In this document: positions 28,601 through 36,725 of the stretch, piece by piece
Position numbering within the stretch: position 1 is the stretch's first letter
How the letters are laid out: each line of letters opens with the position of its first letter
NCBI GenBank assembly: GCA_020630915.1
Contig: JAHDIF010000006.1
Span: forward strand, 67,241-131,240
Origin: Dokdonia sp.
Lineage (GTDB): Bacteria; Bacteroidota; Bacteroidia; Flavobacteriales; Flavobacteriaceae
Reading direction: 5' to 3'
DNA: 64,000 nt
Translations under genes and position numbers: made by a program
The notes under the pieces: generated by a model
Told to the model about the DNA's origin: nothing
Database searches by the model: none
What the model saw: only the letters and a program-made list of their open reading frames with translations

Positions 28601-29986
28601 GTTGGACCTTCTGGAACGATGGAAGTAGGTGAAGGTTATACTATGAAAGGTCCAGGTACCGGAGGTATAACAGACCCACAAAACTATACTTATAGAGGAA
28701 AGCCTAACAATAGTACAGATATAGATGAAATTAACTTAGATATTACTGCGGGTAATCAATATTTCGTAGGAAACCCATTTCCATCAGCGCTAGATGCAGA
28801 TGACTTTATAGTGGATAATCCTCATCTTGACGGAACCTTATATTTCTGGGAGCATTGGGGAGGTAATACGCACGTAATTGACGGGTATCAAGCTGGATAC
28901 GCTACATACACATTAGGTGGTGGTGTGCCAGCAGCGAGTCACCCTTCTGTAGATCAGACAGGTTCTGGAACAAAAACACCAGGAAGATATATACCAGTAG
29001 GACAAGGCTTCTTTACAGAAGCAACCTCTACAGGCACCATCGTTTTTAACAACTCTCAAAGAAACTTTGTTAGAGAAACCTCAGGTTCATCTTTCTTTTT
29101 CTTTAGTGGTCATACTAATGCTAATCAAAATGATGGTGCAAATGCTCAAGATCAATCACGAGATGATACATATTACGATGCGCCAGATCAAAGGCAGAAA
29201 TTTAGATTTGTATACGATTCTCCTGATCAGTATCACAGAGAAATACTTCTTACCGTAGATGAAAAAACTACATTTGAATATGATCGCATGTTTGATGGAA
29301 TAAATCCTGGAGGACCTGACGATGATATGAAATGGATGATTGGTGACGCACAAGCTGTAATACAAGTAATACCTCACGTAGATAATATTGTGGAATTACC
29401 ACTTCAAGTAAAAGTAAACTCTACAGGCATTTCTTCAATAAGTATTTCTGATATTGAAAATGAGAACCTGCTTACAGAGGTATATTTGAAAGATGCATTG
29501 CTAGATACTTATACGAACCTTAAGGAGCAACCATTTACGATCAATTTAGCACCAGCTACATACAATGATAGATTTTATATCGTGTTCAAAACAGATGATA
29601 CTGTGACTGCACCAGGAGACACAAATCAAGATCAAAATACAACTACCAGTAATGATACTGATTCAAGTAACGACCAAAGTCACGATGAATCAAATGAACA
29701 AACTGATGCTGTCATTATCGCAGAAAACTTAGAAGAAATAAATACCATAGACCTTACTGTAAATTACAACCAGAACAGCAGTTCGATAGTTATTAATAAG
29801 GACAATACTCTAACTATTTCTAATGCTAGTTTATATTCTATGCTAGGGCAGATAATAAAACAATGGACTCCTAACTCAGAAGGCACAACGATTACTCTCC
29901 CTGTAACAAGTATAAGTACTGGCGCCTATGTTATATATCTAGAAACACAAACAGGCACCATTACTAAAAAGTTAATTATTCACTAA
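22640..29986 (+). CDS. Giant multidomain T9SS surface protein with four choice-of-anchor D repeats
   Basis: A 2448-residue protein. The signal peptide (about 1-33) is followed by a MAM-like domain (40-215) nearly the same as those in the neighbouring giant peptidase, a GEVED domain (215-365, ending GEVEDYSINV), and four tandem repeats of about 126-129 residues starting near 369, 495, 621 and 750, each with DGD, DFG, SPYxTITG and NPYNF/SPYNF landmarks (choice-of-anchor D type). Next come another jelly-roll region (875-1070), a concanavalin/LamG-like region (1080-1370), a second LamG-like domain (about 1560-1730), a Gly/Asn-rich stretch and a linker rich in Asp/Ser/Thr/Asn before a T9SS type A sorting domain ending KKLIIH. 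No catalytic motif is seen; adhesion or glycan binding is likely (inference). Confidence 0.88.
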   Translation: MKKSTQKTDKSLIVLLTYLLITYFLCPLDIYANDETPVACTGTVINTYPYSESFETGIGAWTQNGGDDGDWTRDANGTASNNTGPSAASNGTWYMYTEANNGGSNLGPNSTAILTSPCIDLSAETEAYFSFDYHMYGSNTGSIVVEISSNAGGTWTPAFSISGQQQNANTSAWRKEIIDLTAFAGNTINVRISGTTGGGQRSDMAIDNINVTNTQQYCGSMGSLTNTNIRRVNFNTIDNNTTTQAIGYSDFTSLSTNVVQNEVHPLTVQVNTNGNSTSFVYAWIDWNQDFIFDNATEGYNLGSTTNSTNGATSNSPLNITVPITAIPGVTRMRVSSRNGAFSGSCDEDNGFAGEVEDYSINVIAATPAPEMDVTGLGTSIADGDVAPSVLDDTDFGTLTTGMTESHLFTITNSGNLPLNLTDPSPYITITGSTYFTLTIVPSSPIAISGGSTTFEITYAPILGGTHNATISIANDDSDENPYNFSVTGASTAPTPEMDVSGLGISIMDGDTTPDTIDDTDFGTVTVGNVNSNTFTITNTGNLDLSLTDPSPYVTITGSPYFSITTIPNNTIGMSGGTTTFAIVYTPLAGGTHTATLSIANNDSDENPYNFSISGMGIGPEPEIGLIGLNNNILDGDNTPSTTDGTDFGNLLIGSSTFTDFTIANTGSSDLILTDPSPYVTITGAGAAQFTLTTAPTSPIPSSGGTTIFRVTYNPTVGGTHDATITIANNDTNENPYNFDITGFAAATLIPEIDVLGNNITIPDGDILPDTADGTDFGTIEIGTASTSDFTIENVGTGLLTLTGTSPYVTITGTGASEFSVVTIPSNTITAGDNTIFQITYQPTTVGIHVATITIANDDADESPYNFDIIGEGINPVNRYYTVYYENFDANNGGWAVTNPGGQTVWTYGQNAGETTGNGNYFYTSTYNNYVDNSDTYATSPVINLFGFTDLRLQIDVRFDLQNDVDDAMNIEYSSDGGATWNVLGTTAEPAANKWYNETDADGLGNEVDGWSNINDSSFNASKSQFSVSFIDLPPILTNNPIARFRVRFASDGDGVTDNGANFDNFIITGNPMVPITDPANGPADVTSNLELWLKADTGIAAASGSQVTLWSDQAKDNDALITNENAPTYFDSQIDNINHNPVITFNEANRTQLKGKGGYYSQDYWIVLRQEGTIDGTTSGAYEGVLGGRNSDSQFSEDGSGFWTGNISIRFTGEDNMLSHMVGTTPNSIGTPNTSYGRAYSSSTDSYTDEVIIINIKANSGSTSSEIYKNGIKVDNTDGFASNGSVLPYTDYINSPFSLGVSYAGLNRTDISTWFNGQITEFISYSSSASTFDQKRIQSYLAIKNGVTLHSINSVTPTREGDENYVDSNGNTIWSSDANFNFNYDIAGIGRDDASGLNQKQSTSSNPGAVVTMGLTDIFTTNNENINSNPDEFTNQNFLMWGNNNQSFDAADPIQVDLSNGVPGLNTVVDFTAVERIWKVVETGSVGTVKVSIPEISLSATLSPPGDYLMFVSDTPSFSPTSEYRIMTLNGANLETTYNFNGAKYITFGYAPEYFYERSVSFDGVQDYLDVGDALDRTGAFTISAWIKRINNDYSIISKRDAAFSEGYDISILNDDHVEMSWINGLGTQDIQSTVPIPENEWHHIAFIYDGASTIDLYIDGFLDNTDSTVSAPIGTDQSFIIGAADGTITSDFYQGAIDEVRVWDIALSTDQLRFIMNQEIEDNSTFVGGKIVPTTISKNEFATTTWANNLVGYFPMNRYTFTNIKDESNSNLVAAIKNLETVDFQTAPLPYISALNGDWTSATTWNNGSTQELPGAASISDNTFTIDWNIVQTAHNVITNSNNTVLSLDVQSNELSIENDSKIEISHYLKLDGLLDLVGESQLVQTENSDLDVSSAGSIERDQQGTADTYSYNGWSAPVSTINTSTNNQNYTVSSLMLDGSNVNSPTSMLFSGGYNGAATTPITISAYWIWKYANNPANTYAAWQYVGPSGTMEVGEGYTMKGPGTGGITDPQNYTYRGKPNNSTDIDEINLDITAGNQYFVGNPFPSALDADDFIVDNPHLDGTLYFWEHWGGNTHVIDGYQAGYATYTLGGGVPAASHPSVDQTGSGTKTPGRYIPVGQGFFTEATSTGTIVFNNSQRNFVRETSGSSFFFFSGHTNANQNDGANAQDQSRDDTYYDAPDQRQKFRFVYDSPDQYHREILLTVDEKTTFEYDRMFDGINPGGPDDDMKWMIGDAQAVIQVIPHVDNIVELPLQVKVNSTGISSISISDIENENLLTEVYLKDALLDTYTNLKEQPFTINLAPATYNDRFYIVFKTDDTVTAPGDTNQDQNTTTSNDTDSSNDQSHDESNEQTDAVIIAENLEEINTIDLTVNYNQNSSSIVINKDNTLTISNASLYSMLGQIIKQWTPNSEGTTITLPVTSISTGAYVIYLETQTGTITKKLIIH
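23740..25262 (+). repeat. Four tandem ~380-bp coding repeats
   Basis: Repeat starts near 23744, 24122, 24500 and 24887 (periods 378, 378, 387). Protein landmarks recur in each: PE(M/I)(D/G), DGD, T/GTDFG, SPYxTITG, GGT/GIH, ANDD/NNDS, PYNF. DNA identity is clearly diverged between units. Confidence 0.85.
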
Positions 29987-30014
29987 TTTGCATACTACTT
30001 AGTTAGTATAAGGG

Positions 30015-30040
30015 ACCCACTCTAATTGAGTGGGTTTTTT
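30015..30040 (+). terminator. Terminator after the giant surface protein gene
   Basis: An 8-bp stem ACCCACTC/GAGTGGGT (30015-30022, 30028-30035), loop TAATT, then six T. Confidence 0.9.
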
Positions 30041-30048
30041 ATTGTTAT

Positions 30049-30062
30049 GCTTTCGCGAAAGC
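30049..30062 (+). repeat. 14-bp palindrome, copy 7
   Basis: Exact copy, intergenic, 8 nt past the terminator T-run. Confidence 0.97.
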
Positions 30063-30278
30063 GCGATCTTAATACTGCTATTGTAGTCTACAAAAATCAC
30101 ACCTACAAACACATAATTAAGGGTAAACCATAAAGTGAAACAAAAGAGACGCCGCTATGCTATCTGGACAATGTAATATGTTTTAAGTAAGGTAATAGCC
30201 AAGAATGCATAGCCATGACTAAATTAGCTCAAAGTATGCCTTAATTGCTCATAAAACACAGTTACCCTATTATAAATC

Positions 30279-30307
30279 AAAAAAAAACCTCCCTTATGGG
30301 AGGTTTT
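30279..30307 (-). terminator. Terminator of the L31 gene
   Basis: A 10-bp perfect stem (30298-30307 with 30284-30293), TTAT loop region; on the minus strand it runs into T (plus-strand A from 30287 to 30279). Confidence 0.88.
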
Positions 30308-30333
30308 ATACTATAATCTTTAGTAATCTAAAC

Positions 30334-30585
30334 TTATTTCTTGAATTTAGCGTACTTATTTTTAAACTTATCAATTCTACCAGCAGTATCGACAAGCTTT
30401 GCTTTTCCTGTGTAGAAAGGGTGTGAAGATCTAGAAATCTCTAATTTTATTAATGGATACTCAACTCCATCTACTTCAAGAGTCTCTTTTGTATCTGCAG
30501 CAGATTTTGTTAAAAACACATCATCATTAGACATGTCTTTAAAAGCTACTACTCTATAATTTTCTGGGTGTATACCTGCTTTCAT
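30334..30585 (-). CDS. rpmE2: 50S ribosomal protein L31, type B
   Basis: An 83-residue protein from the ATG at 30585 ([17 protein letters not shown]); a TTG at 30594 would add three residues. It shows the type B form without the CxxC zinc site: [22 protein letters not shown] is the diagnostic C-terminal half. The zinc-free paralogue often replaces the zinc type under zinc limitation in other bacteria; here no zinc form is visible for comparison. A -7 box lies about 37 nt upstream and a strong terminator follows. Confidence 0.94.
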   Translation of the reverse strand: MKAGIHPENYRVVAFKDMSNDDVFLTKSAADTKETLEVDGVEYPLIKLEISRSSHPFYTGKAKLVDTAGRIDKFKNKYAKFKK

Positions 30586-30621
30586 ATCGTTCAAATATTA
30601 TCTTTCGCAATTTTCGAGGTG

Positions 30622-30629
30622 CAAATTTA
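30622..30629 (-). promoter_or_regulatory. -7 box for rpmE2
   Basis: TAAATTTG on the minus strand; leader of about 30 nt to the ATG at 30585. Confidence 0.45.
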
Positions 30630-30692
30630 ATTATTTTTTATCTAAATACTACTATTCAACCCTAAAAATTATAACTATTCTCCAAATCCTAT

Positions 30693-30719
30693 TTGCAATG
30701 TAACGTTTTAATATATTTG
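30693..30719 (+). promoter_or_regulatory. Promoter of the DUF4199 gene
   Basis: TTG (30693-30695), 16 nt, TATATTTG (30712-30719). ATG at 30755. Confidence 0.5.
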
Positions 30720-30754
30720 TATACTAACCGATCAAACTAAATCATCTTATTATT

Positions 30755-31288
30755 ATGGAAAATGTAAAAGCTTCAACAAAAAAAATAATGATTAATTATG
30801 GTCTTATTTTAGGAGTGGTCTCTATTTTACTAAACGTTCTCAACTACGTTGTAGGTAGTAATATGTTTCAACCTCACTGGTCTATGCAACTTATTGGTTT
30901 TCTTATACTTATTGCTGTTATCGTTTATGGTTTAAAAGAGTTTAAAAAAAATAATAATGGTTTCCTCAAACTTGGAGAAGCCTTGAAGGTGGGTATTGGT
31001 ATTGCGCTGGTATCTTCCATTTTGGGAATTATCTATTTTGTAATTTTTACTGAAGTTATAGAGCCTACATATTTTGAACAATATATCGACTTTCAAAGAG
31101 AAGCTGCTCTAGAAATGGGTAATGCAAGTGAAGAGCAAATAGATCAAAGTCTTGAAATGTCAAAACCATTTATGAACACTGGATTTTTTGTTGGAATACA
31201 ACTTGTAGTAGGTTTATTTTTCGGATTTATTGTTTCTTTAATTGCAGGGCTTGCTATGAAAAAAGAAAATCCTTACGCAGACGCTTAA
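30755..31288 (+). CDS. DUF4199 family membrane protein
   Basis: A 177-residue inner-membrane protein with four predicted helices (about 12-32, 42-60, 80-105, 147-170). A soluble segment containing EPTYFEQYIDFQREAALEMG lies between helices 3 and 4. The arrangement and LKLGEALKVGIGIALVSSI match the Bacteroidota DUF4199 family, whose role is unknown. In flavobacteria it commonly precedes a dolichol-phosphate-mannose-synthase-like glycosyltransferase, as here (9-nt gap), suggesting a shared envelope function. Confidence 0.88.
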   Translation: MENVKASTKKIMINYGLILGVVSILLNVLNYVVGSNMFQPHWSMQLIGFLILIAVIVYGLKEFKKNNNGFLKLGEALKVGIGIALVSSILGIIYFVIFTEVIEPTYFEQYIDFQREAALEMGNASEEQIDQSLEMSKPFMNTGFFVGIQLVVGLFFGFIVSLIAGLAMKKENPYADA

Positions 31289-31297
31289 AAGTAAACT

Positions 31298-32239
31298 ATG
31301 CAGCTTTCCATTGTGATACCTCTTCTCAATGAAGAAGAGTCTTTAACAGAGTTATACCATTGGCTTTCAGAAGTTCTGGAAGCCAATGGTTTTTCTTATG
31401 AAATCATATTTATAGATGACGGAAGTTCTGATGACAGTTGGAAGGTTATTGAAACGCTTTCGCGAAAGCATACTCAAGTTAAAGGAATACGTTTTAACCG
31501 TAATTACGGGAAGTCTCAAGCCTTGCACGCAGGATTTGCAGCCTGTCAAGGAGAGGTGGTGATAACAATGGATGCAGACCTACAAGATAATCCAGAAGAG
31601 GTCCCCGAGCTTTATAAGATGATTACTCAAGATGGATATGACCTTGTTTCTGGCTGGAAGAAAAAACGATACGACTCTATTATTGCAAAAAACTTGCCTA
31701 GTAAATTATTTAACGCGGCTGCTAGGCAGACAAGTGGTTTAAAGTTACACGACTTTAATTGTGGTCTTAAAGCCTATAAAAATGAGGTTATAAAGTCTAT
31801 AGATGTGTATGGAGAGATGCACAGGTATATTCCTGTCCTAGCAAAAAATGCTGGGTTTGCAAACATAGGTGAAAAAGTGGTGAAGCATCAGGCTAGAAAA
31901 TTTGGAACAACAAAATTTGGTATGGAACGATTTATTAATGGCTTTTTAGACTTACTAACCATTTGGTTCTTATCAAGTTTTGGGAAAAGACCGATGCACC
32001 TTTTTGGTGCCTTAGGTGTCATTATGTTTGTAATAGGTTTTGGCTTCTCACTATACCTTGGTATTGATAAGCTGTACCTAGATCCTACAGGTAGACTTAT
32101 TACTCAAAGGCCTCAGTTTTACATAGCCTTGGTATCTATGCTTATAGGAGTTCAGCTATTTATTGCTGGTTTTTTAGGAGAACTTATTCTTAGATCTCGC
32201 AATGAAGAAGCGCGTTACAAAGTAAAGGAAGTGAGCTAG
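31298..32239 (+). CDS. Glycosyltransferase family 2 (DPM1/GtrB-like)
   Basis: A 313-residue membrane glycosyltransferase. The GT-A domain begins QLSIVIPLLNEEESL; EIIFIDDGSSDDSW and TMDADLQDNPEE give the acidic nucleotide-sugar and metal sites. Two C-terminal TM helices lie at about 230-255 and 270-300. This type transfers a sugar from a nucleotide to undecaprenyl or dolichyl phosphate, feeding envelope glycosylation. A palindrome copy encodes LSRK at residues 54-57 just before GIRFNRNYGKSQAL. The stop TAG interlocks with the convergent T9SS gene in CTAG (32236-32239). Confidence 0.92.
   Translation: MQLSIVIPLLNEEESLTELYHWLSEVLEANGFSYEIIFIDDGSSDDSWKVIETLSRKHTQVKGIRFNRNYGKSQALHAGFAACQGEVVITMDADLQDNPEEVPELYKMITQDGYDLVSGWKKKRYDSIIAKNLPSKLFNAAARQTSGLKLHDFNCGLKAYKNEVIKSIDVYGEMHRYIPVLAKNAGFANIGEKVVKHQARKFGTTKFGMERFINGFLDLLTIWFLSSFGKRPMHLFGALGVIMFVIGFGFSLYLGIDKLYLDPTGRLITQRPQFYIALVSMLIGVQLFIAGFLGELILRSRNEEARYKVKEVS
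31456..31469 (+). repeat. 14-bp palindrome, copy 8
   Basis: Exact copy in the GT2 gene, flanks c/a, read LSRK. Confidence 0.97.
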
Positions 32240-34878
32240 CTACCTCTTCTTATTAAAGAAAAATGACCATAGTACTCCTTGCCCTCATATGAGATGCGAT
32301 ACCAGTATGCGTTAGAAGGCATCTCTTGACCATTAAATGTGCCATCCCAACCCTGATTAGCACTGGTAAAACTCGTAATTCTTTTTCCAAATCTATCCAT
32401 AATTGTAATAGAGAGCCCAGGGTAATTTTCCTTCCCTTTCACATGCCAGAAATCATTAAACCCATCTCCATTAGGGGTAAAATATCGAGGTGCTCCTCGT
32501 ACTACGATAGTCTCATTTATCTCAATACACCCTACACCATCTTTAACTATTAGAGAATAAGTACCAGGAACTAGGTTACTAAAAGTTGAATTTTCTTGAA
32601 AACTAGCACCATTATCTAAAGAATAGAAAACCTCATCTACCTGAGTCGTAACAGATACGTTAATAGAGTTACTCTGCTGAAAATCATTCACTATTATTTC
32701 TACATCAAACTGAGGTGCTGCCACCACAGTAAATGTCGCAATATCTAGGCAGCCAGCAGCATTGTAAACAATGACCTCATAAGTGCCTGTTTCAAAAACA
32801 GTTATCATTGGAGTTATCTCACCTGTTTCCCACTCATAAGTATCAAAACTCTCTTCAAAAGAAAGTTCTACCCCATCGTTGATATCGCATAAAACAACTG
32901 TCGAATTAAATATCTCTGGAGCTTCTAATACATTTAAAATATAATATCCAACCGCAACACATCCTGTGTCATTTTCTACACGGTAATAAATCCCATCTAA
33001 ATTATTTAAAGAGTCTGTTGGGGATCCTTCTAAATCATTTGCTTCTGATATTGCATCATCAAGACTCTGGTAAAGTGCAATATCCAGGCCAGGATAATCA
33101 ATATCGAGCTCCATAAGAATTTCATTAACCACAATAACCACGTCTTCTTGGCTACCTACAATACCGCAAATTTCTCTTTCTCTATCTGGAGGTGTTGAAT
33201 TAGCCTGTACTTCAAGACTCACCGGAACAATGATTGAGCAATCTAATGTCGCATCAACTTTTGCATATACAACTTGACCATCTACTTGATTAGGATAAAA
33301 AAATATATTATCAATTTCATTTATACCTATTGCTGCATCAGACTCATTCTCAAAAAAGGACACCTGAGCTGTTTCTAATAATTCATCATCTAATATATTG
33401 GGAATAGACTCTTCTAAATTAAAAAGAGAGAGACCATCATCTGTCCCGTCTGTATCGCACTGCCTTATTATAGTACCTTGGAGAGGCGGAGTTTCTATTA
33501 CAGACAAGATTTTTTGATATTCTCGAACCTCACCATCTGCATATGTTACGTTTACACTCGCAACATAACTCCCTGCTGCGGTATACATATGAGAGGGGGA
33601 AATCATAGTAGAAAAGTTATTGGGACTGGTAGGATCTCCAAAATTCCAGATAACCGTATTAATAGGTCTGATGGTGTTTAGTGTAAATTGAACTTCGTCA
33701 TTAAAACATAAATCATCGTACTCTATTATATTATCAAAAAATGACTGCACGCATCCGGGTAATCCTAAGGAACTACTGCCAGCCCCTAAATTTACTGCTC
33801 CAAATCTAAAATCTGCAGCCTCGTTATTTCTATTGGGTCTTGCTATAACAGATATTTCGCTATTAGCGTTAGTATAATATATTTTACAGTCCATACCTAT
33901 CTGCAAAGCTCCAGCAATATCACTTAGAGCATCACTCTCAATTTCCGCTATCATATAACTAACGAATGGATTTGCTACATCATACTGAAATATGCGAATA
34001 TTTCCAGTTACAAAACCCCCGGTCAAAGGAATTTTTGCGCTTGCGTATAGTTTCTCTGAGTTGGATGAAAACTCAACTCCATAGTATACCAACTCATTGT
34101 CGATTAGTGTCTCATTAGATATCTCTCCTGTAAGATCATTAAAATCATACAAATGCAACGATCCCGTTAAAGACGGCTCAAAAATAGAATGAGCTACACC
34201 CATTTTTGATCCATCTGGAGACAACTTAATCCATCCTCTAGTATTATTATAATCATTAATTAAAGGCCCCATTGTGCTTACAACCGCAGGAGCAATACCA
34301 GTGTTCGTAATAGAAAAAGCATAAAAACTATCTTCGAAATGCGTGACAACCCAGTACCCAGTTCCATCTCCTCTTGAAACCGCTGATAATTTTTCTGATG
34401 TTTGTGGTAGTAAATTAACATTCTTTAAAACAACTTCTCCCAAACCTCCATTAAGAGACATATCTACAACACTATAGTTTAACCCTTTACCAACAGGCAT
34501 TGCGGGATTTTCTTGATAAAATTGTACAGCATCTGAGGTAAACACATAGTATCTACTTAAATTTCCAGGATCAGCGATTATTATGGCTCCAGATGTAGAA
34601 GATTTATGACCTAAAATACCATCCCCATTAGCCATAGTGTTAAACTCGCGATCGTAAATTCTCTCACCATTTGTATAAAATAGAAGATTACCATCACTAT
34701 CACTTATACTACTGCTGCACTCTATAGTGCTAATACCACTGTCATTTTGAGGGATAGGATTTCCACTATTAAAGTCCAAGCCAGCATTAGACCCAAAATA
34801 CCAGTTTGCCATCTCTCTTTGACTCAAAAGAACGAAAGGTGCAATAATTAAAAGTATACAAAGGAGCCTAGTCTTCAC
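32236..34878 (-). CDS. T9SS type B cargo protein with PKD domain
   Basis: About 880 residues. GTG at 34878 (MKTRLLCILLIIAPFVLLSQ) gives a normal signal peptide; a GTG five codons upstream (34893) is the longer alternative. The N-terminal half is a beta-propeller-like region (WYFGSNAGLDFNSG, then LLFYTNGERIYDR). A PKD domain follows (VIWNFGDP, SPSHMYTAAGSYVASV), then several Ig-like stretches. The C-terminus is a gliding-motility type B sorting domain: YFTPNGDGFNDFW to GYxGHFSLIRRGS-like end. Such proteins are secreted by T9SS and either released or attached to SprB-like machinery. Role unknown. Confidence 0.9.
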   Translation of the reverse strand: MKTRLLCILLIIAPFVLLSQREMANWYFGSNAGLDFNSGNPIPQNDSGISTIECSSSISDSDGNLLFYTNGERIYDREFNTMANGDGILGHKSSTSGAIIIADPGNLSRYYVFTSDAVQFYQENPAMPVGKGLNYSVVDMSLNGGLGEVVLKNVNLLPQTSEKLSAVSRGDGTGYWVVTHFEDSFYAFSITNTGIAPAVVSTMGPLINDYNNTRGWIKLSPDGSKMGVAHSIFEPSLTGSLHLYDFNDLTGEISNETLIDNELVYYGVEFSSNSEKLYASAKIPLTGGFVTGNIRIFQYDVANPFVSYMIAEIESDALSDIAGALQIGMDCKIYYTNANSEISVIARPNRNNEAADFRFGAVNLGAGSSSLGLPGCVQSFFDNIIEYDDLCFNDEVQFTLNTIRPINTVIWNFGDPTSPNNFSTMISPSHMYTAAGSYVASVNVTYADGEVREYQKILSVIETPPLQGTIIRQCDTDGTDDGLSLFNLEESIPNILDDELLETAQVSFFENESDAAIGINEIDNIFFYPNQVDGQVVYAKVDATLDCSIIVPVSLEVQANSTPPDREREICGIVGSQEDVVIVVNEILMELDIDYPGLDIALYQSLDDAISEANDLEGSPTDSLNNLDGIYYRVENDTGCVAVGYYILNVLEAPEIFNSTVVLCDINDGVELSFEESFDTYEWETGEITPMITVFETGTYEVIVYNAAGCLDIATFTVVAAPQFDVEIIVNDFQQSNSINVSVTTQVDEVFYSLDNGASFQENSTFSNLVPGTYSLIVKDGVGCIEINETIVVRGAPRYFTPNGDGFNDFWHVKGKENYPGLSITIMDRFGKRITSFTSANQGWDGTFNGQEMPSNAYWYRISYEGKEYYGHFSLIRRGS

Positions 34879-34943
34879 AAAGTCAAATATCACATATAAA
34901 AGGTATAAAGCAGTAATTTCCGATAAAAATTAACACAAAACCG

Positions 34944-34951
34944 TAACTTTG
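34944..34951 (+). promoter_or_regulatory. -7 box for the phosphohexose mutase gene
   Basis: TAACTTTG matches TAnnTTTG and sits 15 nt before the ATG at 34967, implying a very short leader. Confidence 0.45.
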
Positions 34952-34966
34952 TGGAAACTCTTTATT

Positions 34967-36694
34967 ATGGTATACCACAATTCTGAAATTCTCGATAAAG
35001 CTAATCAATGGCTTACAGAAAGTTTTGACAGTCATACTCAAAACCAAATAAAAGAGCTTATAGCTCACAACCCAGAAGAACTAGAGGATAGTTTTTATAA
35101 AAATCTTGATTTTGGTACAGGAGGGATGAGAGGGATTATGGGAGTAGGAACAAACAGAATAAACAAATATACTCTAGGAAAAAACACTCAGGGTTTGTCA
35201 CTATACCTTAAGAAAAAATTTATCGGAGAAGATTTGAGGGTAGCTATTGCTTACGATTGCCGCCATGATAGCGATACACTCGCACAGATAGTAGCAAATG
35301 TGTTCTCTGCAAATGGTATAAAAGTCTATTTATTTTCTTCATTAAGACCTACTCCAGAACTCAGTTATGCAGTTAGACATCTTCAATGCCATTGCGGAAT
35401 TGTGCTTACTGCAAGCCATAACCCTCCAGAATATAATGGCTATAAAGTATACTGGCAAGATGGCGGGCAGCTCGTACCACCCCAAGACAATGAGATCATA
35501 ACACTTATAAATTCTCTGGATTTTAGCGATATAAAGTTTGATACAAATCCAGATCTCATAGAATTAATTGACACAGCCGTAGATAATGCGTTTATAGACG
35601 CCAGTATTGCCAATGTTTCTTTTAATACGCCCGAAGCGGCAAAAGAAAATCTTACAGTAGTATTTACCTCTTTACATGGTACCTCCATAACACTTATTCC
35701 AGAAACTTTAAAACGTGCGGGTTTTACCAATGTGCATATTGTAGAAGAGCAAGCAATTCCAGACGGTAATTTCCCAACCGTAAAATCTCCTAATCCAGAA
35801 GAACCAGAAGCTCTAAAAATGGCTTTAGAACTTGGAGAAAAAGTGCAAGGAGATATCGTAATAGGTACAGACCCAGATTGTGATAGACTAGGTATAGCCG
35901 TAAGAGGTGACGATGGAAAACTAGCAATCCTCAATGGAAATCAAACTATGATTTTGATGACGGATTATTTGTTAGAACGCTTTCGCGAAAGCAAAAACCC
36001 ACCTGCAGCTCCTTTTGTGGGCTCTACTATTGTTTCTACCCCTATGATGGAGAAACTTGCAGCATCATATGATGTAGAATGTAAAGTAGGTCTAACCGGT
36101 TTTAAATGGATTGCAAAAATGATTAAAGATCACCCCCAGCAATATTTTATAGGAGGTGGTGAAGAAAGTTTTGGGTATATGGTAGGAGATTTTGTGCGAG
36201 ATAAAGACGCAGTAACCGCTACCCTACTGGCCTGTACTATAGCTGCAGAAACAAAAGCCCAAAACCTATCTCTCTATGACAAACTAAAAACACTATATGT
36301 AAAGCACGGTTTTTATAAAGAAGCTCTTGTTGCCCTTGTTAAAAAAGGAAAAAAAGGCGCTGAAGAAATTAAACAAACTATGGTAAATCTTCGAGAAAAC
36401 CCTTTACTTAATGTAAATGGAAGTTCCGTAACACGCATTGAAGATTATCAAACATCTACTGCAAAAGATATTGTCACAGGCCTAACTCAAGATATTGACA
36501 TCCCAAAATCTAACGTACTTATTTATCACCTTAAAGATGGTAGTAAGATAGCAGCAAGACCTAGTGGTACAGAGCCTAAAATTAAATTTTACATTAGCGT
36601 TTGTGAACCACTTACTTCGGTTTCAGAATATGACAGTATTGCAGACAAGCTGGACAAACGTATTCTTGGCATAAAAAGTGACCTTGGAGTCTAA
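34967..36694 (+). CDS. Phosphoglucomutase/phosphomannomutase
   Basis: A 575-residue alpha-D-phosphohexomutase from the ATG at 34967 (a TTG at 34949 overlaps the -7 box). It interconverts hexose 1- and 6-phosphates. Signatures: FGTGGMRGIMG near 36, the phosphoserine loop VLTASHNPPEYNGYK, the metal site GTDPDCDRLG, the sugar loop GGGEESFGYMVGDF and the phosphate site RPSGTEPKIKFY. Length fits the bacterial PGM2-like subfamily. A palindrome copy encodes RFRES (338-342) in the loop before FVGSTIVST. The ABC exporter follows 31 nt downstream, with another palindrome copy between. Confidence 0.95.
   Translation: MVYHNSEILDKANQWLTESFDSHTQNQIKELIAHNPEELEDSFYKNLDFGTGGMRGIMGVGTNRINKYTLGKNTQGLSLYLKKKFIGEDLRVAIAYDCRHDSDTLAQIVANVFSANGIKVYLFSSLRPTPELSYAVRHLQCHCGIVLTASHNPPEYNGYKVYWQDGGQLVPPQDNEIITLINSLDFSDIKFDTNPDLIELIDTAVDNAFIDASIANVSFNTPEAAKENLTVVFTSLHGTSITLIPETLKRAGFTNVHIVEEQAIPDGNFPTVKSPNPEEPEALKMALELGEKVQGDIVIGTDPDCDRLGIAVRGDDGKLAILNGNQTMILMTDYLLERFRESKNPPAAPFVGSTIVSTPMMEKLAASYDVECKVGLTGFKWIAKMIKDHPQQYFIGGGEESFGYMVGDFVRDKDAVTATLLACTIAAETKAQNLSLYDKLKTLYVKHGFYKEALVALVKKGKKGAEEIKQTMVNLRENPLLNVNGSSVTRIEDYQTSTAKDIVTGLTQDIDIPKSNVLIYHLKDGSKIAARPSGTEPKIKFYISVCEPLTSVSEYDSIADKLDKRILGIKSDLGV
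35979..35992 (+). repeat. 14-bp palindrome, copy 9
   Basis: Exact copy in the mutase gene, flanks c/a, read RFRES. Confidence 0.97.
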
Positions 36695-36698
36695 GTAT

Positions 36699-36712
36699 GC
36701 TTTCGCGAAAGC
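36699..36712 (+). repeat. 14-bp palindrome, copy 10
   Basis: Exact copy, intergenic: 4 nt after the mutase stop and 13 nt before the ABC exporter ATG. Confidence 0.97.
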
Positions 36713-36725
36713 GTAAAAAACCTAT

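Larger units (their letters stand above)
29987..30333 (+). other. 347-bp intergenic region: two terminators and a palindrome
   Basis: Contains the terminator of the giant gene, the copy at 30049, and the L31 terminator. The 200 bp between hold no ORF or RNA I can recognise. Confidence 0.7.
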
